From contig CAXSZX010000001.1 of NCBI GenBank assembly GCA_964242115.1, forward strand, positions 806,001 through 870,000: DNA of 64,000 nucleotides. The letters are read 5' to 3'. How positions within the stretch are numbered: the first letter of the stretch is position 1; each line of letters opens with the position of its first letter. The position numbers and the translations under genes are program-made. Shown here in pieces: positions 27,286-35,802 of this stretch. The notes below the pieces were generated by a model. That model was not told where the DNA came from and did no database searches. It saw nothing but the letters and a program-made list of their open reading frames with translations. Origin of the DNA: BOG-908 sp964242115 (lineage in GTDB: Bacteria > Pseudomonadota > Alphaproteobacteria > Acetobacterales > Acetobacteraceae).

Positions 27286-29064
27286 ATGCAAGTCTACAAA
27301 GCCCCCCTGCGCGACATGCGCTTCGTCATGCACGAGCTCCATAACTCCGCCGCTCACGTTGCCGAAATAAACCAGCCCGACGTGACCGAGGAACTTATGG
27401 ACAGCGTCCTCGAGGAAGCCGGCAAGTTCGCCACCGACGTGCTGCTGCCGATCAACGCGAGCGGCGACGAGGAAGGTTGCCGGCTGGAGAACGGCGTGGT
27501 GCGCACGCCGAAAGGTTTCGTCGGCGCCTATAAGAGGTTTTGCGAGGGCGGCTGGGGTGGCTTGTCGTCGCCCACCGAGTACGGTGGCCAAGGCCTGCCG
27601 GAGATCCTCGGCAAGATGGTCGAGGAGATGCAGTGCTCTGCCAACCTCAGCTTCGGTCTGTACCCAGGCCTGACACACGGCGCGACGCTGGCGCTGGAAG
27701 GCCACGGCAGCGACGAGCTGAAGCAACGCTACCTGCCGAAGATGATCGACGGCACCTGGTCCGGCACGATGTGCCTGACCGAGCCGCAATGCGGCACGGA
27801 CCTCGGCATGATGCGCACCAAGGCGGTGCCGCAGGATGACGGAAGCTACCGCATCAGCGGTGCGAAGATATTCATCTCCGCCGGCGAGCACGACCTGACG
27901 GAGAACATCGTGCACCTGGTGCTCGCACGCCTGCCGGACGCGCCGAAGGGCATCAAGGGGGTTAGCATGTTCCTGGTGCCGAAATTCGTGCCGAACGAGG
28001 ACGGCGGTCCCGGCGCGCGCAACGGCGTCACCTGCACCGCCATCGAACATAAGATGGGTCTGAAAGGTTCGGCCACCGCACAACTGTATTTCGACGACGC
28101 GGTTGGCTGGCTGGTGGGCGCTCCCAACAAGGGTATGCGCGCGATGTTCACCATGATGAACGCGGAACGGCTTTCCGTCGGCATCCAGGGTTTGGGCGTG
28201 GCGGAGACCGCATATCAGAGTGCCGCGTTCTACGCGAAGGACCGCATTCAGGGCCGCGCTCTTTCCGGCGCCAAGTACCCGGACCGTGCGGCCGACCCGA
28301 TCATCGTGCATCCTGACGTGCGGCGCACGCTGATGACGGTGCGTGCCTACGTGGAAGGCTGCCGCGCGCTGTCGGGCTGGGTGGCGACCGCGCTCGACCT
28401 GGAAAGCAAGGCGAACGACCCGCAGCGCCGGCAGGAGGCGGAGGATTTCGTCGCCATCATGACGCCGGTGGTCAAGGCCCTGTTCACCGACCTCGGTTTC
28501 GAACTCTCGAGCATGGCGCTGCAGGTTTATGGCGGACACGGCTACGTGCGCGACCACGGCATGGAGCAGTTGGTTCGCGACGCACGCATCTGCATGATCT
28601 ACGAGGGCGCCAACGGCATACAGGCGCTGGACCTGGTCGGCCGCAAGATGCCGGCGCATATGGGCCGTTTCCTACGCCAGTTCTTCCACCCGGTGCAGGC
28701 GTTCATCGAGGAGAACGCGGCGGACCCGAAGGTGCTGCCGCTGGCCAAGTCGTTCGCGGCCTTGCAGCAGGCCACGGCGCATCTTGCGACAGTGTCGTTG
28801 AGGGACCCGGAGGAGGCCGGTGCCGCGGCGACTGACTACCTGCGGTTGATGGGCCTGGTGGCGCTCGGCTTCATGTGGGCGAGATCGGCCAAGGTGGCCG
28901 AGGCGAAGCTGCCGGGCGCCAACGGCGATGCCGGTTTCTACAAGGCAAAGCTGACGACTGCGCAGTTCTTCGCGGACCGGCTGCTGCCGCAGACCGGCGC
29001 GTTGTGGAGCGCCATCAAGTCCGGCAAGGCGAGCATGATGGACCTGGAGGAGGCGGCGTTCTGA
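27286..29064 (+). CDS. Acyl-CoA dehydrogenase (FadE/DmdC-like, long form)
   Basis: 592 residues, the length of the DmdC/AcdA-type acyl-CoA dehydrogenases rather than the 380-residue short-chain type. FAD- and substrate-binding motifs: GTMCLTEPQCGTDLG, KIFISAGEHDL, and QVYGGHGYVRDHGMEQLVRDARI. The catalytic Glu is in MIYEGANGIQALDLVGRK. About 130 extra C-terminal residues form a helical domain. It catalyses the first, FAD-dependent desaturation of acyl-CoA; substrate length is not determinable. ATG 27286 has GGAG upstream. It shares strand and pathway with the thiolase/FadB pair. Confidence 0.92.
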   Translation: MQVYKAPLRDMRFVMHELHNSAAHVAEINQPDVTEELMDSVLEEAGKFATDVLLPINASGDEEGCRLENGVVRTPKGFVGAYKRFCEGGWGGLSSPTEYGGQGLPEILGKMVEEMQCSANLSFGLYPGLTHGATLALEGHGSDELKQRYLPKMIDGTWSGTMCLTEPQCGTDLGMMRTKAVPQDDGSYRISGAKIFISAGEHDLTENIVHLVLARLPDAPKGIKGVSMFLVPKFVPNEDGGPGARNGVTCTAIEHKMGLKGSATAQLYFDDAVGWLVGAPNKGMRAMFTMMNAERLSVGIQGLGVAETAYQSAAFYAKDRIQGRALSGAKYPDRAADPIIVHPDVRRTLMTVRAYVEGCRALSGWVATALDLESKANDPQRRQEAEDFVAIMTPVVKALFTDLGFELSSMALQVYGGHGYVRDHGMEQLVRDARICMIYEGANGIQALDLVGRKMPAHMGRFLRQFFHPVQAFIEENAADPKVLPLAKSFAALQQATAHLATVSLRDPEEAGAAATDYLRLMGLVALGFMWARSAKVAEAKLPGANGDAGFYKAKLTTAQFFADRLLPQTGALWSAIKSGKASMMDLEEAAF

Positions 29065-29188
29065 CAGCGTGCAGGACGCAGCCGAAAGACTATGCTTCAG
29101 CAATCCCCACCAGGGAGTACGCAGGTGTTAGGGACTAGAAAGAATGGCTTGGCTTTTCGTAGCGCGGTGCGTAAGCCGGCCGTAGACC

Positions 29189-29321
29189 GCAAAGAAAGGC
29201 CTGCTTTTTTTGCAAAAAGCAGCACAAAACTTTTGGTCCTACTGTCGCGGAGTATCCCTGTGCGTGTAATTCAGGGAACAAAAGTTTTGTCCTTTTCTTC
29301 AAGAAAGCACCGCTTGCTATC
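29189..29321. repeat. Hairpin-armed intergenic element, copy 13
   Basis: Between the acyl-CoA dehydrogenase and DUF1993 genes. Left arm C, reversed asymmetric core (GGTCCTACTGTCGCGGAG to TTCAGGGAAC), right arm a mutated A ending CACCGCTTGC. The 120 bp before it, after the dehydrogenase stop, show nothing recognisable. Confidence 0.88.
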
Positions 29322-29354
29322 GTTTTACGCTGCCCCGCTCTCAGGAGAAACGCC

Positions 29355-29861
29355 ATGTCGTTCTCGATGTACACCGCGTCCGTCCCCGTCTTCGTGCGCG
29401 GCCTGAAAAACCTCGCTGCCTGCCTGGAGAAAGCCCGGGCCGACGCGGAAGCCAGGAAGTTCGCGCCCGAAATACTGGTGGACGCGCGGCTGGCACCGGA
29501 CATGCACAAGCTCTCGCGCCAGGTGCAGATAGCGTCCGACACGGTGAAGAACGCTGCCGCCCGCCTAGCCGGCTTGGAGGTGCCGTCTTTCCCCGACACC
29601 GAAAGCAATTTCGATGAGCTACAGGAGCGGATCAGCAGGACCATCGCCTACGTGGAGACGGTCACGCAAGCACAGCTCGATGCCAGTGAAGAAAAGGTAG
29701 TCACCCTCAAATTCCCCGGACGCGAGATAACCTTTTCCGGTGCGGACTACCTTACGAACTTTGTCCTGCCGAACTTCTACTTTCACCTGACCACCGCCTA
29801 CGCGATCCTGCGCAACCAGGGCGTGAAGCTCGGCAAAGCGGATTACATGGGCGCCTCGTAA
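29355..29861 (+). CDS. DUF1993 domain protein
   Basis: 168 residues matching the DUF1993 pattern: SMYTASVPVFVRGLKNLAAC at the N-terminus, DARLAPDMHKLSRQVQIASD in the middle, and NFYFHLTTAYAILRNQGVKLGK at the end. The family is helical and resembles DinB-like four-helix proteins; function is unknown. ATG 29355 is preceded by AGGAGAAACGCC. DUF1223 follows 65 bp later on the same strand and may be co-transcribed. Confidence 0.85.
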   Translation: MSFSMYTASVPVFVRGLKNLAACLEKARADAEARKFAPEILVDARLAPDMHKLSRQVQIASDTVKNAAARLAGLEVPSFPDTESNFDELQERISRTIAYVETVTQAQLDASEEKVVTLKFPGREITFSGADYLTNFVLPNFYFHLTTAYAILRNQGVKLGKADYMGAS

Positions 29862-29926
29862 CCGGCGGTGGTGTCGGCGCGAAACTCCTGCTGACCAATG
29901 CAGCCCGCAAGGCAGGAGATCGGACC

Positions 29927-30631
29927 GTGAAAGCACTCTTCTTCGCCGCCTCCTGCAGTTTTGCCATCGCGGCGTCTGCCTGTCTCGCGCCTGGCGCGTT
30001 CGCCGCCGACGCGGCGCACCCGCTGGTGATCGAGCTGTTCCAAAGCCAGGGTTGTTCCTCCTGCCCGCCTGCCAACGCCAACGTGCTCGCCGTCGCCGGC
30101 CGGCCAGACGTGCTGGCGCTAAGCTGGGAGGTGACCTACTGGGACTACCTCGGCTGGAAAGACACGTTCGGCAGCAAGGATTTTACGCAACGGCAATACG
30201 ACTACGCGCAGTCGCTGGGGCATGACGGCGTGTTCACCCCGCAGGTGGTGGTCAACGGCCGCGTGGACGGTGTGGGTGCCGAGTCGGCGGAAGTGGCAGC
30301 GCTGATGCGCAAGGGCGAGCGCGGCGAGGGCGGTCCTGTGGTAAGCGTGTCGGCTACGCAGGCGCAGGTGGGCGCCGGCTCCGGGTCCGGGCAAGTAGTC
30401 CTGGTGCGTTACGACCCGGCGCTGGTGCAGATACCGATCCACCGCGGCGAGAACGCCGGCGAGACGCTGCCGCACCGCAACGTGGTGCGGCAGCTGGCCT
30501 ATCTCGGCGCGTGGACCGGGCAGAGCCGCAACTTCGAGCTGCCGGCGCCGTCGCGGGCCGGGTTACGCACGGCGATCCTTGTTCAGGCGGGGCGGACGGG
30601 GCCTGTGCTGGCAGCGGCTACGTCGGGGTAA
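29927..30631 (+). CDS. DUF1223 secreted thioredoxin-like protein
   Basis: 234 residues with a signal peptide (ALFFAASCSFAIAASACLAPGAFA, cleavage near AFA-AD). The mature start is VIELFQSQGCSSCPPAN, a thioredoxin-fold strand with a CxxC redox pair. WEVTYWDYLGWKDTFG and GVFTPQVVVNGR are DUF1223 signatures. The cis-Pro in TPQVVV supports a thioredoxin fold. Probably periplasmic, with a redox role; no substrate is known. GTG 29927 follows AGGAG. The TAA stop runs into the repeat (TAAGCAAGGCAAGC). Convergent with the glycosyltransferase gene. Confidence 0.88.
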   Translation: MKALFFAASCSFAIAASACLAPGAFAADAAHPLVIELFQSQGCSSCPPANANVLAVAGRPDVLALSWEVTYWDYLGWKDTFGSKDFTQRQYDYAQSLGHDGVFTPQVVVNGRVDGVGAESAEVAALMRKGERGEGGPVVSVSATQAQVGAGSGSGQVVLVRYDPALVQIPIHRGENAGETLPHRNVVRQLAYLGAWTGQSRNFELPAPSRAGLRTAILVQAGRTGPVLAAATSG

Positions 30632-30768
30632 GCAAGGCAAGCGGTTCTTTTTTGAAAACAAGAACCGAAAAATCTTTACACCCGCGGTCGCGGACACTTC
30701 TGCAGCGTGCAGCAAAGAAACCAAACGTTTTGGTTCTGGTTTCTAGGAAAGAACTGCTTGCTTCCTTG
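30629..30768. repeat. Hairpin-armed intergenic element, copy 14
   Basis: Separates the convergent DUF1223 and GT4 genes. Left arm A (GGTTCTTTTTTGAAAACAAG), reversed core (CGGTCGCGGACACTTCTGC), right arm a mutated A. On the minus strand the right end encodes the last glycosyltransferase residues (KQAVLS). Confidence 0.88.
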
Positions 30769-31990
30769 CATCACACACCGCCAGGAACGCCTGCGTTTTG
30801 CCCTCCCACCCCGCCGTGCGCGCCATCTCCAGCCCCTGCCGCCCCAGCGCGCTACGAAGCGGGTCGTCGTCCACCAGCCGACGCATCGCGGCCGCGACCG
30901 CGGCGACCGAGTGGCCGTCCACCACCAGGCCGTTCACCCCGTCGGTGACCGCGTCCGTGCTGCCGCCGTCGCGGCCGGCGATCACCGGCAGGCCGCAGCC
31001 GTTGGCTTCGAGGAACACCAGGCCGAACCCCTCGGTGTCGCCGTCCGGCAGTTCGCGGTTGGGCATGACGAAGACGTCGCCCAGGCGGTAGTGGTCGGCC
31101 AGGTCGGCGTCGGCCACCTGGCCGGCGAAGGCCACGTGCGCGCCCAAATCCAGCTCTGCCACCAGCGCATCCAGCGCGGCGCGATAGGGGCCGGTGCCCA
31201 CCACCAGGAAGCGGCACGCGGGCGCCGTGGCGCGGATCTGGGCAAAGGCGCGCAGGGCGTGGTCGACGCCCTTCTTCTCCAGCAGGCGGCAGACGGAGAC
31301 GAAGACGAAACGCCCGCGCAACCCGTACAGCTCGACCAGGTCGTCCGCCTTGGCGCCAGGGGTGAAGCGGGCGTTGTCCACGCCGTTCTCGATCAGCACT
31401 GTCTTCGCGAGCGCCTGCCCGCCCAGCAGCTCGGCCACCGCGCGCTGGGTGAAGCGGCTGACGACCACGATGGCGTCGGTCCGTAGTAGCGCACGATGCA
31501 GGCGTGCGTGGTCCTTGTCGTAGAAATCCTCGGTGGTGATCTCCTCGCCGTGCACGTAGGTGACGGTGCGCACGCCGGGGATGGGCGCCAGCAGGTGGGC
31601 GATCCAGCCGCTGGCGGAGAGCTCGCCGATGCAGACGGTGCGCACGCCGTCCGCCAGGATGGTGCCGGCGATATGCGCGGCCACGCTGACCCGTAGCGCT
31701 GCGTCGCGCGCCAAAAAGACCAGCTTGGCCAAGCCGCGCGGCACGGTGCGCGGCATGGAGGTACGCAGCAGGTGCAGCCGGTCGATGCGGTAGCCGGCGC
31801 GGCGGTCGTGTTCGCGCCAGCCGATGGTGGGCAGGCCGTCGGCGTAGGCGACCTTGGGGGCCAGCACGATGATTCGTCTGCCGGCACAGCGCGCCAGGCT
31901 GGCGTAGACGGCCGCCGAGCCGCCGCGGACGGGTGGGAAGTTGTTGGCCACCAGCAGCACGCGGCCGGCGCTGGGGAGACGGTGGGTCAC
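30743..31990 (-). CDS. GT4-type glycosyltransferase
   Basis: 415 residues with the two-domain GT-B layout. The N-terminal VLLVANNFPPVRGGSAAVYASLAR is the acceptor loop. The C-terminal donor half has SVCRLLEKKGVDHALRAFA, GTGPYR, and the EX7E-type FGLVFLEANGCGLPVIAG plus GGSTDAVTDGVNGLVVD. It transfers a sugar from a nucleotide-sugar to a cell-surface glycan or lipid intermediate; donor and acceptor are unknown. GTG 31990 overlaps the deacetylase stop by four bases. The C-terminal six residues come from the repeat element. The pairing with a polysaccharide deacetylase suggests exopolysaccharide or LPS modification. Confidence 0.88.
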   Translation of the reverse strand: MTHRLPSAGRVLLVANNFPPVRGGSAAVYASLARCAGRRIIVLAPKVAYADGLPTIGWREHDRRAGYRIDRLHLLRTSMPRTVPRGLAKLVFLARDAALRVSVAAHIAGTILADGVRTVCIGELSASGWIAHLLAPIPGVRTVTYVHGEEITTEDFYDKDHARLHRALLRTDAIVVVSRFTQRAVAELLGGQALAKTVLIENGVDNARFTPGAKADDLVELYGLRGRFVFVSVCRLLEKKGVDHALRAFAQIRATAPACRFLVVGTGPYRAALDALVAELDLGAHVAFAGQVADADLADHYRLGDVFVMPNRELPDGDTEGFGLVFLEANGCGLPVIAGRDGGSTDAVTDGVNGLVVDGHSVAAVAAAMRRLVDDDPLRSALGRQGLEMARTAGWEGKTQAFLAVCDARKQAVLS

Positions 31991-32991
31991 CCGTCGGCGC
32001 CCAGCAGGCCCGGCATCTCCGCCAGGCGGACGAAGCGGAAGCCGAGCCGGCTGGACATCGCGTCCAGCACGCCCGACAGCCGGTCGTAGAAGTAGTGCAG
32101 GTCGGCGCGGCTGCGGACGTAGGGGTTGTGTCCGACTGCCAAAGACGAGCTGTGGAAGCTCAGCACGAACGCGGTCTGGCCGCGCGCGCGCAGGTGGCGC
32201 AGCAGGCGCAGCATGGCGGCCACGTCGTTGCCTTCCGGCGAGAGGGTGACGCGCTCGGCCAGCCGGATGCGCGTGACCAGGCTGGGGATGCGCAGCCTGG
32301 CCAGCGCCGGTGCCGACAGCCGGCGGTGGATTGCAGGCGCCCAGCGTCCGCCCCAGCCGACGATGCTGCGGCACAGCGGCACCTCCAGCAGCCGGCGGTT
32401 CTCGCCGAACCAGAACGGGGCGAAGTCGTAGCCGGTGTAGTCGGGCCCCCCCTCCTCGGCGGTGTTGGTGCGCGGCGCCACGCTGGTGTCGATCAGGAAG
32501 CCGTGGCGCTCCAGCAGGGCGGCGGTGCCCGCGCCGAACCCGTAGCGGCCTGCCCGGTAGATGGTGGGCGCGTGGCCGAACCGCTCGACGAAGCGCTGTC
32601 TCAGGGCGGCGAGCTTGCGGTCCTCGAGTCCGCCGGACAGGTTGCCGGAGTAGGAGGCGGCGAGCGGGTCGGCCTCGCCGGCCTCGGCGTGCGGCGGGTT
32701 GACCCAGGGGTGCAGCTGGGCGCCGACGTCGCACAATCCGGCGGCGAGCTGGCGGCGCAGCAGCTGCACCGCATCGTCGTCGTCGAGCACCGGGTAGGTC
32801 AGCAGGTAGGTGGGGCGCAACCCGTAGGCGCCGACCACCTCGTGCAGGTCGGTGACGTGGCGCATGCAGTCGGTGGAGTGGCGGGTTTGGGCGACCGGCT
32901 TGGCCCAGTCGAAATCCTCCTCCGCGTCGACCACCAGGGCGCAGACGGGATCCGGCGATGCGGGCACGGCCGTGGTGGGGTTTGGGAACAT
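31987..32991 (-). CDS. Polysaccharide deacetylase family protein (WalW-like)
   Basis: About 334 residues of the NodB-homology (CE4) superfamily. CALVVDAEEDFDW carries the acidic motif-1 pair. AQLHPWVNPP supplies the histidine region, RAGRYGFG the Arg motif and SFHSSSL the C-terminal His motif. It lacks the classical HTWSH sequence, as in the WalW-like branch. Likely removes N-acetyl groups from a surface glycan. ATG 32991 was chosen over the upstream GTG 33012. GTGA overlap with the glycosyltransferase indicates a two-gene operon. Divergent from the 98-residue gene. Confidence 0.8.
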   Translation of the reverse strand: MFPNPTTAVPASPDPVCALVVDAEEDFDWAKPVAQTRHSTDCMRHVTDLHEVVGAYGLRPTYLLTYPVLDDDDAVQLLRRQLAAGLCDVGAQLHPWVNPPHAEAGEADPLAASYSGNLSGGLEDRKLAALRQRFVERFGHAPTIYRAGRYGFGAGTAALLERHGFLIDTSVAPRTNTAEEGGPDYTGYDFAPFWFGENRRLLEVPLCRSIVGWGGRWAPAIHRRLSAPALARLRIPSLVTRIRLAERVTLSPEGNDVAAMLRLLRHLRARGQTAFVLSFHSSSLAVGHNPYVRSRADLHYFYDRLSGVLDAMSSRLGFRFVRLAEMPGLLGADG

Positions 32992-33063
32992 CCTTGCTGC
33001 GCACTCCGGCAAAGCTGAGCGCGCGTCGCGGCCCTGTGTGTTTCAGTCCTCATAGCCTGGCGA

Positions 33064-33200
33064 GGAAAGCAAGGCCTGCTTTTTTGAAAAAAAGCAGCAA
33101 AAAACTTTGGTCCGGCTGTCGCGGTATCTTCCTGCAACACGCGCCTCAGGCAACAAAAGCTTTTTGGTTCTTTTTCGAAAAAAAACCGCTTGCTTGCCTT
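33064..33200. repeat. Hairpin-armed intergenic element, copy 15
   Basis: In the divergent gap between the deacetylase and the 98-residue gene. Left arm C (intact), reversed core (GGTCCGGCTGTCGCGG to CGCGCCTCAGGCAAC), right arm A with a mutated loop. Confidence 0.92.
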
Positions 33201-33239
33201 GCACCGATGCGGCCGGAGGATGCCTGTCACACTGAAAAC

Positions 33240-33305
33240 CAAACAAACGACCACGTAGACGTTGCGTTATCGTTATTTTCATTAACGTCGGCTATCTCAG
33301 GTCAG
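33240..33305 (+). promoter_or_regulatory. AT-rich probable promoter region of the 98-residue gene
   Basis: An unusually AT-rich tract for this genome (TTGCGTTATCGTTATTTTC and ATTAACGTCGGCTAT) lies 40-100 bp before the ATG at 33344. It contains TTGCGT about 17 bp before TTTTCATTAAC, a plausible -35/-10 pair, and CGTTA/TAACG inverted halves that could be an operator. Visual call only. Confidence 0.35.
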
Positions 33306-33343
33306 GAGCGGCGCACAGGCGCTTTTAGTGGGGGAGAGCGGAC

Positions 33344-33640
33344 ATGAATTCCTATCCGGTGCTGGGTGCGGACGGGCGCGGCCCTGTCAAGCGCCGCCTG
33401 AGCGACAAGATCGAGCAGGCGTTCGAGCAGGCCTGCGAGCAGGGCCAGGTGGAAGTTGCTGCCTGCATGCTGAAAGGGCTCGACCTGGTTCTGCTGGGCC
33501 AGCCGATGCCGTGGGAGCGTCGGCAGGCGGCGCTCGGACTGCTGCGCGTGTGCCAGAGCCGTTTGCAGAGCCTGCGAGACGGGCAGGACGTGGTGCATGG
33601 GGTGCAACTGACGCGGCAAGTGGAAGCGGCTCTTTTTTGA
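33344..33640 (+). CDS. Small hypothetical protein, predicted helical
   Basis: 98 residues: KRRLSDKIEQAFEQACEQGQVEVAACMLKGLDLVLL, then WERRQAALGLLRVCQSRLQSL. It is mostly amphipathic helix, without signal peptide or membrane segment. I do not recognise the family. The ATG is preceded by GGGGGAGAG, and an AT-rich promoter-like tract lies upstream, so it is probably a real expressed gene. The last residues (AALF) and the stop are read from the left arm of the repeat. Convergent with the porin. Confidence 0.65.
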   Translation: MNSYPVLGADGRGPVKRRLSDKIEQAFEQACEQGQVEVAACMLKGLDLVLLGQPMPWERRQAALGLLRVCQSRLQSLRDGQDVVHGVQLTRQVEAALF

Positions 33641-33752
33641 AAAAAAGAACCAAAAAACTTTTGTCCTCTTAGGCGTGCGGTGCGCAGGTGTCCGCGACTG
33701 CAGAGACAAAAGTCTTCTGTTTCTTCTTTTCAAAAAAGAAGAGGCTTGCTAC
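33618..33752. repeat. Hairpin-armed intergenic element, copy 16
   Basis: Between the convergent 98-residue gene and the porin. Left arm A supplies the end of the small gene. Forward core (GTCCTCTTAGGCGTGCGGTGC to GTCCGCGACTGCAGAGAC). Right arm B-like (GTTTCTTCTTTTCAAAAAAG), ending GGCTTGCTACC at the porin stop. Confidence 0.9.
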
Positions 33753-33753
33753 C

Positions 33754-35346
33754 TCAGTAGAACAGGATTCCACCCGCCGTGAACGCGTTGGACGTCGTCT
33801 CCAACGGCCCGTGCGACTTCGACTCCTGGTGTGCGTATTCGCCCACCAGCGTCACCCAGTCCGTCAGGCTGTAGTAGACCGCGCCGATCTCTGCCTCGTT
33901 GCGGCGAACCAGGTCCGGATCGAACTCGCCTGGCGCCTGATACAGCGAGCTCTCGCCGTAGCTGGCAACCAGCTTCAGCTTCTTGGTCACGTTGAAGCTG
34001 CCCTGGACGTAGCCGCCCTCGGAGTTGCGCAGCCTGCCCTGGGGCGAGAGTCCGTCGAAGAACTTGCCCGTGGTGCCCACGCCGCTGCCGTAATAGTAGT
34101 AGGCGGTGAACGCTGCCGGGCCGAAGGTGAGCGAGCCGCCCACTTCGCCGGCTGCGGCCACCTTGCTGCTGCGGCCCTGGGCGGTGACGCCTTCAGCCGA
34201 CGTCGTCGAGATGCCCTGTTCCGGCTGTGTCATGAAGCCGGTCCACAGATGCGCCGAGAAGCCGGGCGTCTTCTTGTCCCAGGTCACCTTGCCTTCGAAC
34301 TCCGGCACGTTGTGGGCGGTGGCGCTGCCCGACAGCGGCAGCTTGGTGTAGGGATCGTCGCCGGCGAAGTCGAACTCGTTGAGCGGCTCGAACATGCCGA
34401 CGGTGGCCTGGAAGCCGGCGAAGATCGGGCTGATGTAGCTGATCTGCGGCTGGAAGTCGGTGTAGATGTAGCCGAAGCCAATACGGCCCAGCGAGGTGTT
34501 GGCGGGGTCGGCGTTGCCGCCGGATGCGCCCACGCTCAGCAGGGTGGCATCGTTGAGGATCGCGTCGGCGCCGAAGATGTCGATGTCGCGGCCGATCTTG
34601 ACTGTGCCGTAGTTCTGCGTGCCGACGGTGAAGTACACCTTACGGAAGTCGGCGCCGGGTGTGCCAAGCGCGGTGGAGTTGCCGCCGTTGTTGGCGTTGA
34701 GCGCACCGACCGAGGCCGAGTTGATGCCCGGATAGACGCCGATGACCGCGGAGATGTCGTAGCCTTCCTGCTTGGTCGCCGCGCTGACGATGAGCGCGCC
34801 CGGCAGCAGGCCGTTGCGGATGGCCGACGAGTCGAAGCCGCTGTTGTCCGACAGCCCGCCGCCCGGGCCGGCGGCTTTGTTGTCGGCGCTGGAGTAGGTG
34901 TAAAATCCGTTGATGATTGCGGAGATGTTGAAGTCTACCGCACCCACCTGCAGGTCTACGCCCTTGCCCGGCTTGTAGGGCAGGACGTGCGCCAGGTCGG
35001 GGCTCGACTCGATCTGGTTCTGCATCGCCTCCATCTTCTGCATGGAGGCCTGGGCGGAGGCGGCGCTGGCGGCGGCGGCCAGCGCGTCGCGCCGGGACTC
35101 TGCCTCCGCGTCGGTCGTCTCCGTCGTCTGCGTGGTGGTCGTGGTGGCGGTGCCGCGGCGGCGTGCGGCGCGCGTGCTGCCACCATGCGTGTGCTTGTTC
35201 AGCAACGACTTGTACTCGCTCGCGGACAGGCTGCCACGGGCGTGCAGGATCTCGAGCAGGTCGGTGTAGTCGTCGGCCATTGCGCTTGTGGCGCCGCACA
35301 CAAATATTGCAGTTGTGGCGAGTAGCGTTGCGGTGGTGATCTTCAT
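33754..35346 (-). CDS. Outer-membrane porin
   Basis: 530 residues with a signal peptide (KITTATLLATTAIFVCGATSAMA). A short helical leader domain follows (DYTDLLEILHARGSLSASEYKSLLNKH) and then a Thr-rich linker with a coiled stretch (AAASAASAQASMQKMEAMQNQI). The rest is a beta-barrel with alternating aromatic strands (VDFNISAIINGFYTY, KVYFTVGTQNYGTVKIGRDID, AEIGAVYYSLTDWVTLVGEYAH). It ends in LFY, a terminal aromatic as required by the Bam machinery. The N-terminal SHORT-like oligomerisation domain is typical of Acetobacteraceae porins. General diffusion is the likely role. ATG 35346 fits the signal peptide. Confidence 0.85.
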   Translation of the reverse strand: MKITTATLLATTAIFVCGATSAMADDYTDLLEILHARGSLSASEYKSLLNKHTHGGSTRAARRRGTATTTTTQTTETTDAEAESRRDALAAAASAASAQASMQKMEAMQNQIESSPDLAHVLPYKPGKGVDLQVGAVDFNISAIINGFYTYSSADNKAAGPGGGLSDNSGFDSSAIRNGLLPGALIVSAATKQEGYDISAVIGVYPGINSASVGALNANNGGNSTALGTPGADFRKVYFTVGTQNYGTVKIGRDIDIFGADAILNDATLLSVGASGGNADPANTSLGRIGFGYIYTDFQPQISYISPIFAGFQATVGMFEPLNEFDFAGDDPYTKLPLSGSATAHNVPEFEGKVTWDKKTPGFSAHLWTGFMTQPEQGISTTSAEGVTAQGRSSKVAAAGEVGGSLTFGPAAFTAYYYYGSGVGTTGKFFDGLSPQGRLRNSEGGYVQGSFNVTKKLKLVASYGESSLYQAPGEFDPDLVRRNEAEIGAVYYSLTDWVTLVGEYAHQESKSHGPLETTSNAFTAGGILFY

Positions 35347-35490
35347 CGTTCGTTCCCCGAGGGGCCGCGTTCCACGCAGCCTCCACATGATTCTTGCTTC
35401 GACACGCCCCCGCATCGACGCGGAACCGTGCCTGAGCAGGTGTTCCAGCCCTTCTGGCCGTTGCACTGTGGCGATGAACTAGCGGCGCTG

Positions 35491-35517
35491 TCCTCTACGA
35501 CTTTAGTCGAAAGAGGA
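35491..35517. promoter_or_regulatory. Inverted repeat upstream of the porin gene
   Basis: TCCTCT/AGAGGA enclosing CGACT/AGTCG gives an 11-bp interrupted stem with a 2-base loop, followed on the + strand by TTTTT. It lies about 145 bp before the porin start and 285 bp before the response-regulator start. It could be an operator, the end of an antisense or small RNA, or a leader hairpin of the porin transcript. Confidence 0.5.
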
Positions 35518-35612
35518 TTTTTGGACACACTCGGACTGTGTCGTTGGTGTCGGGTCGGATCGTTCCGACACGCTCCGGTTGCAGGGTGACTTGCCTGGCT
35601 TCCCCGGTGCGG

Positions 35613-35745
35613 TAGGCAAGGCCTGTTTTTTTTAAGAAAAGCAGCAAAAAACTTCTGGTCCCGCTGTCGCGGACCCGTCAACGCGCGCCCAGAGAACAAG
35701 AGTTTTTTGGTTGTTGTTTGCAAGAGAACCGCTTGCTTGCCTTCC
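35613..35745. repeat. Hairpin-armed intergenic element, copy 17
   Basis: In the divergent gap between the porin and the response regulator. Left arm C, mutated (CCTGTTTTTTTTAAGAAAAGC). Reversed core (GGTCCCGCTGTCGCGGACC to GCGCCCAGAGAAC). Right arm A, mutated (GGTTGTTGTTTGCAAGAGAACC). Confidence 0.88.
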
Positions 35746-35802
35746 GCCGATCGCCCCAGAAAGCCTCTGGCCCCCAGCTTCGCCCGACGGTAACTTGTCC
35801 TG

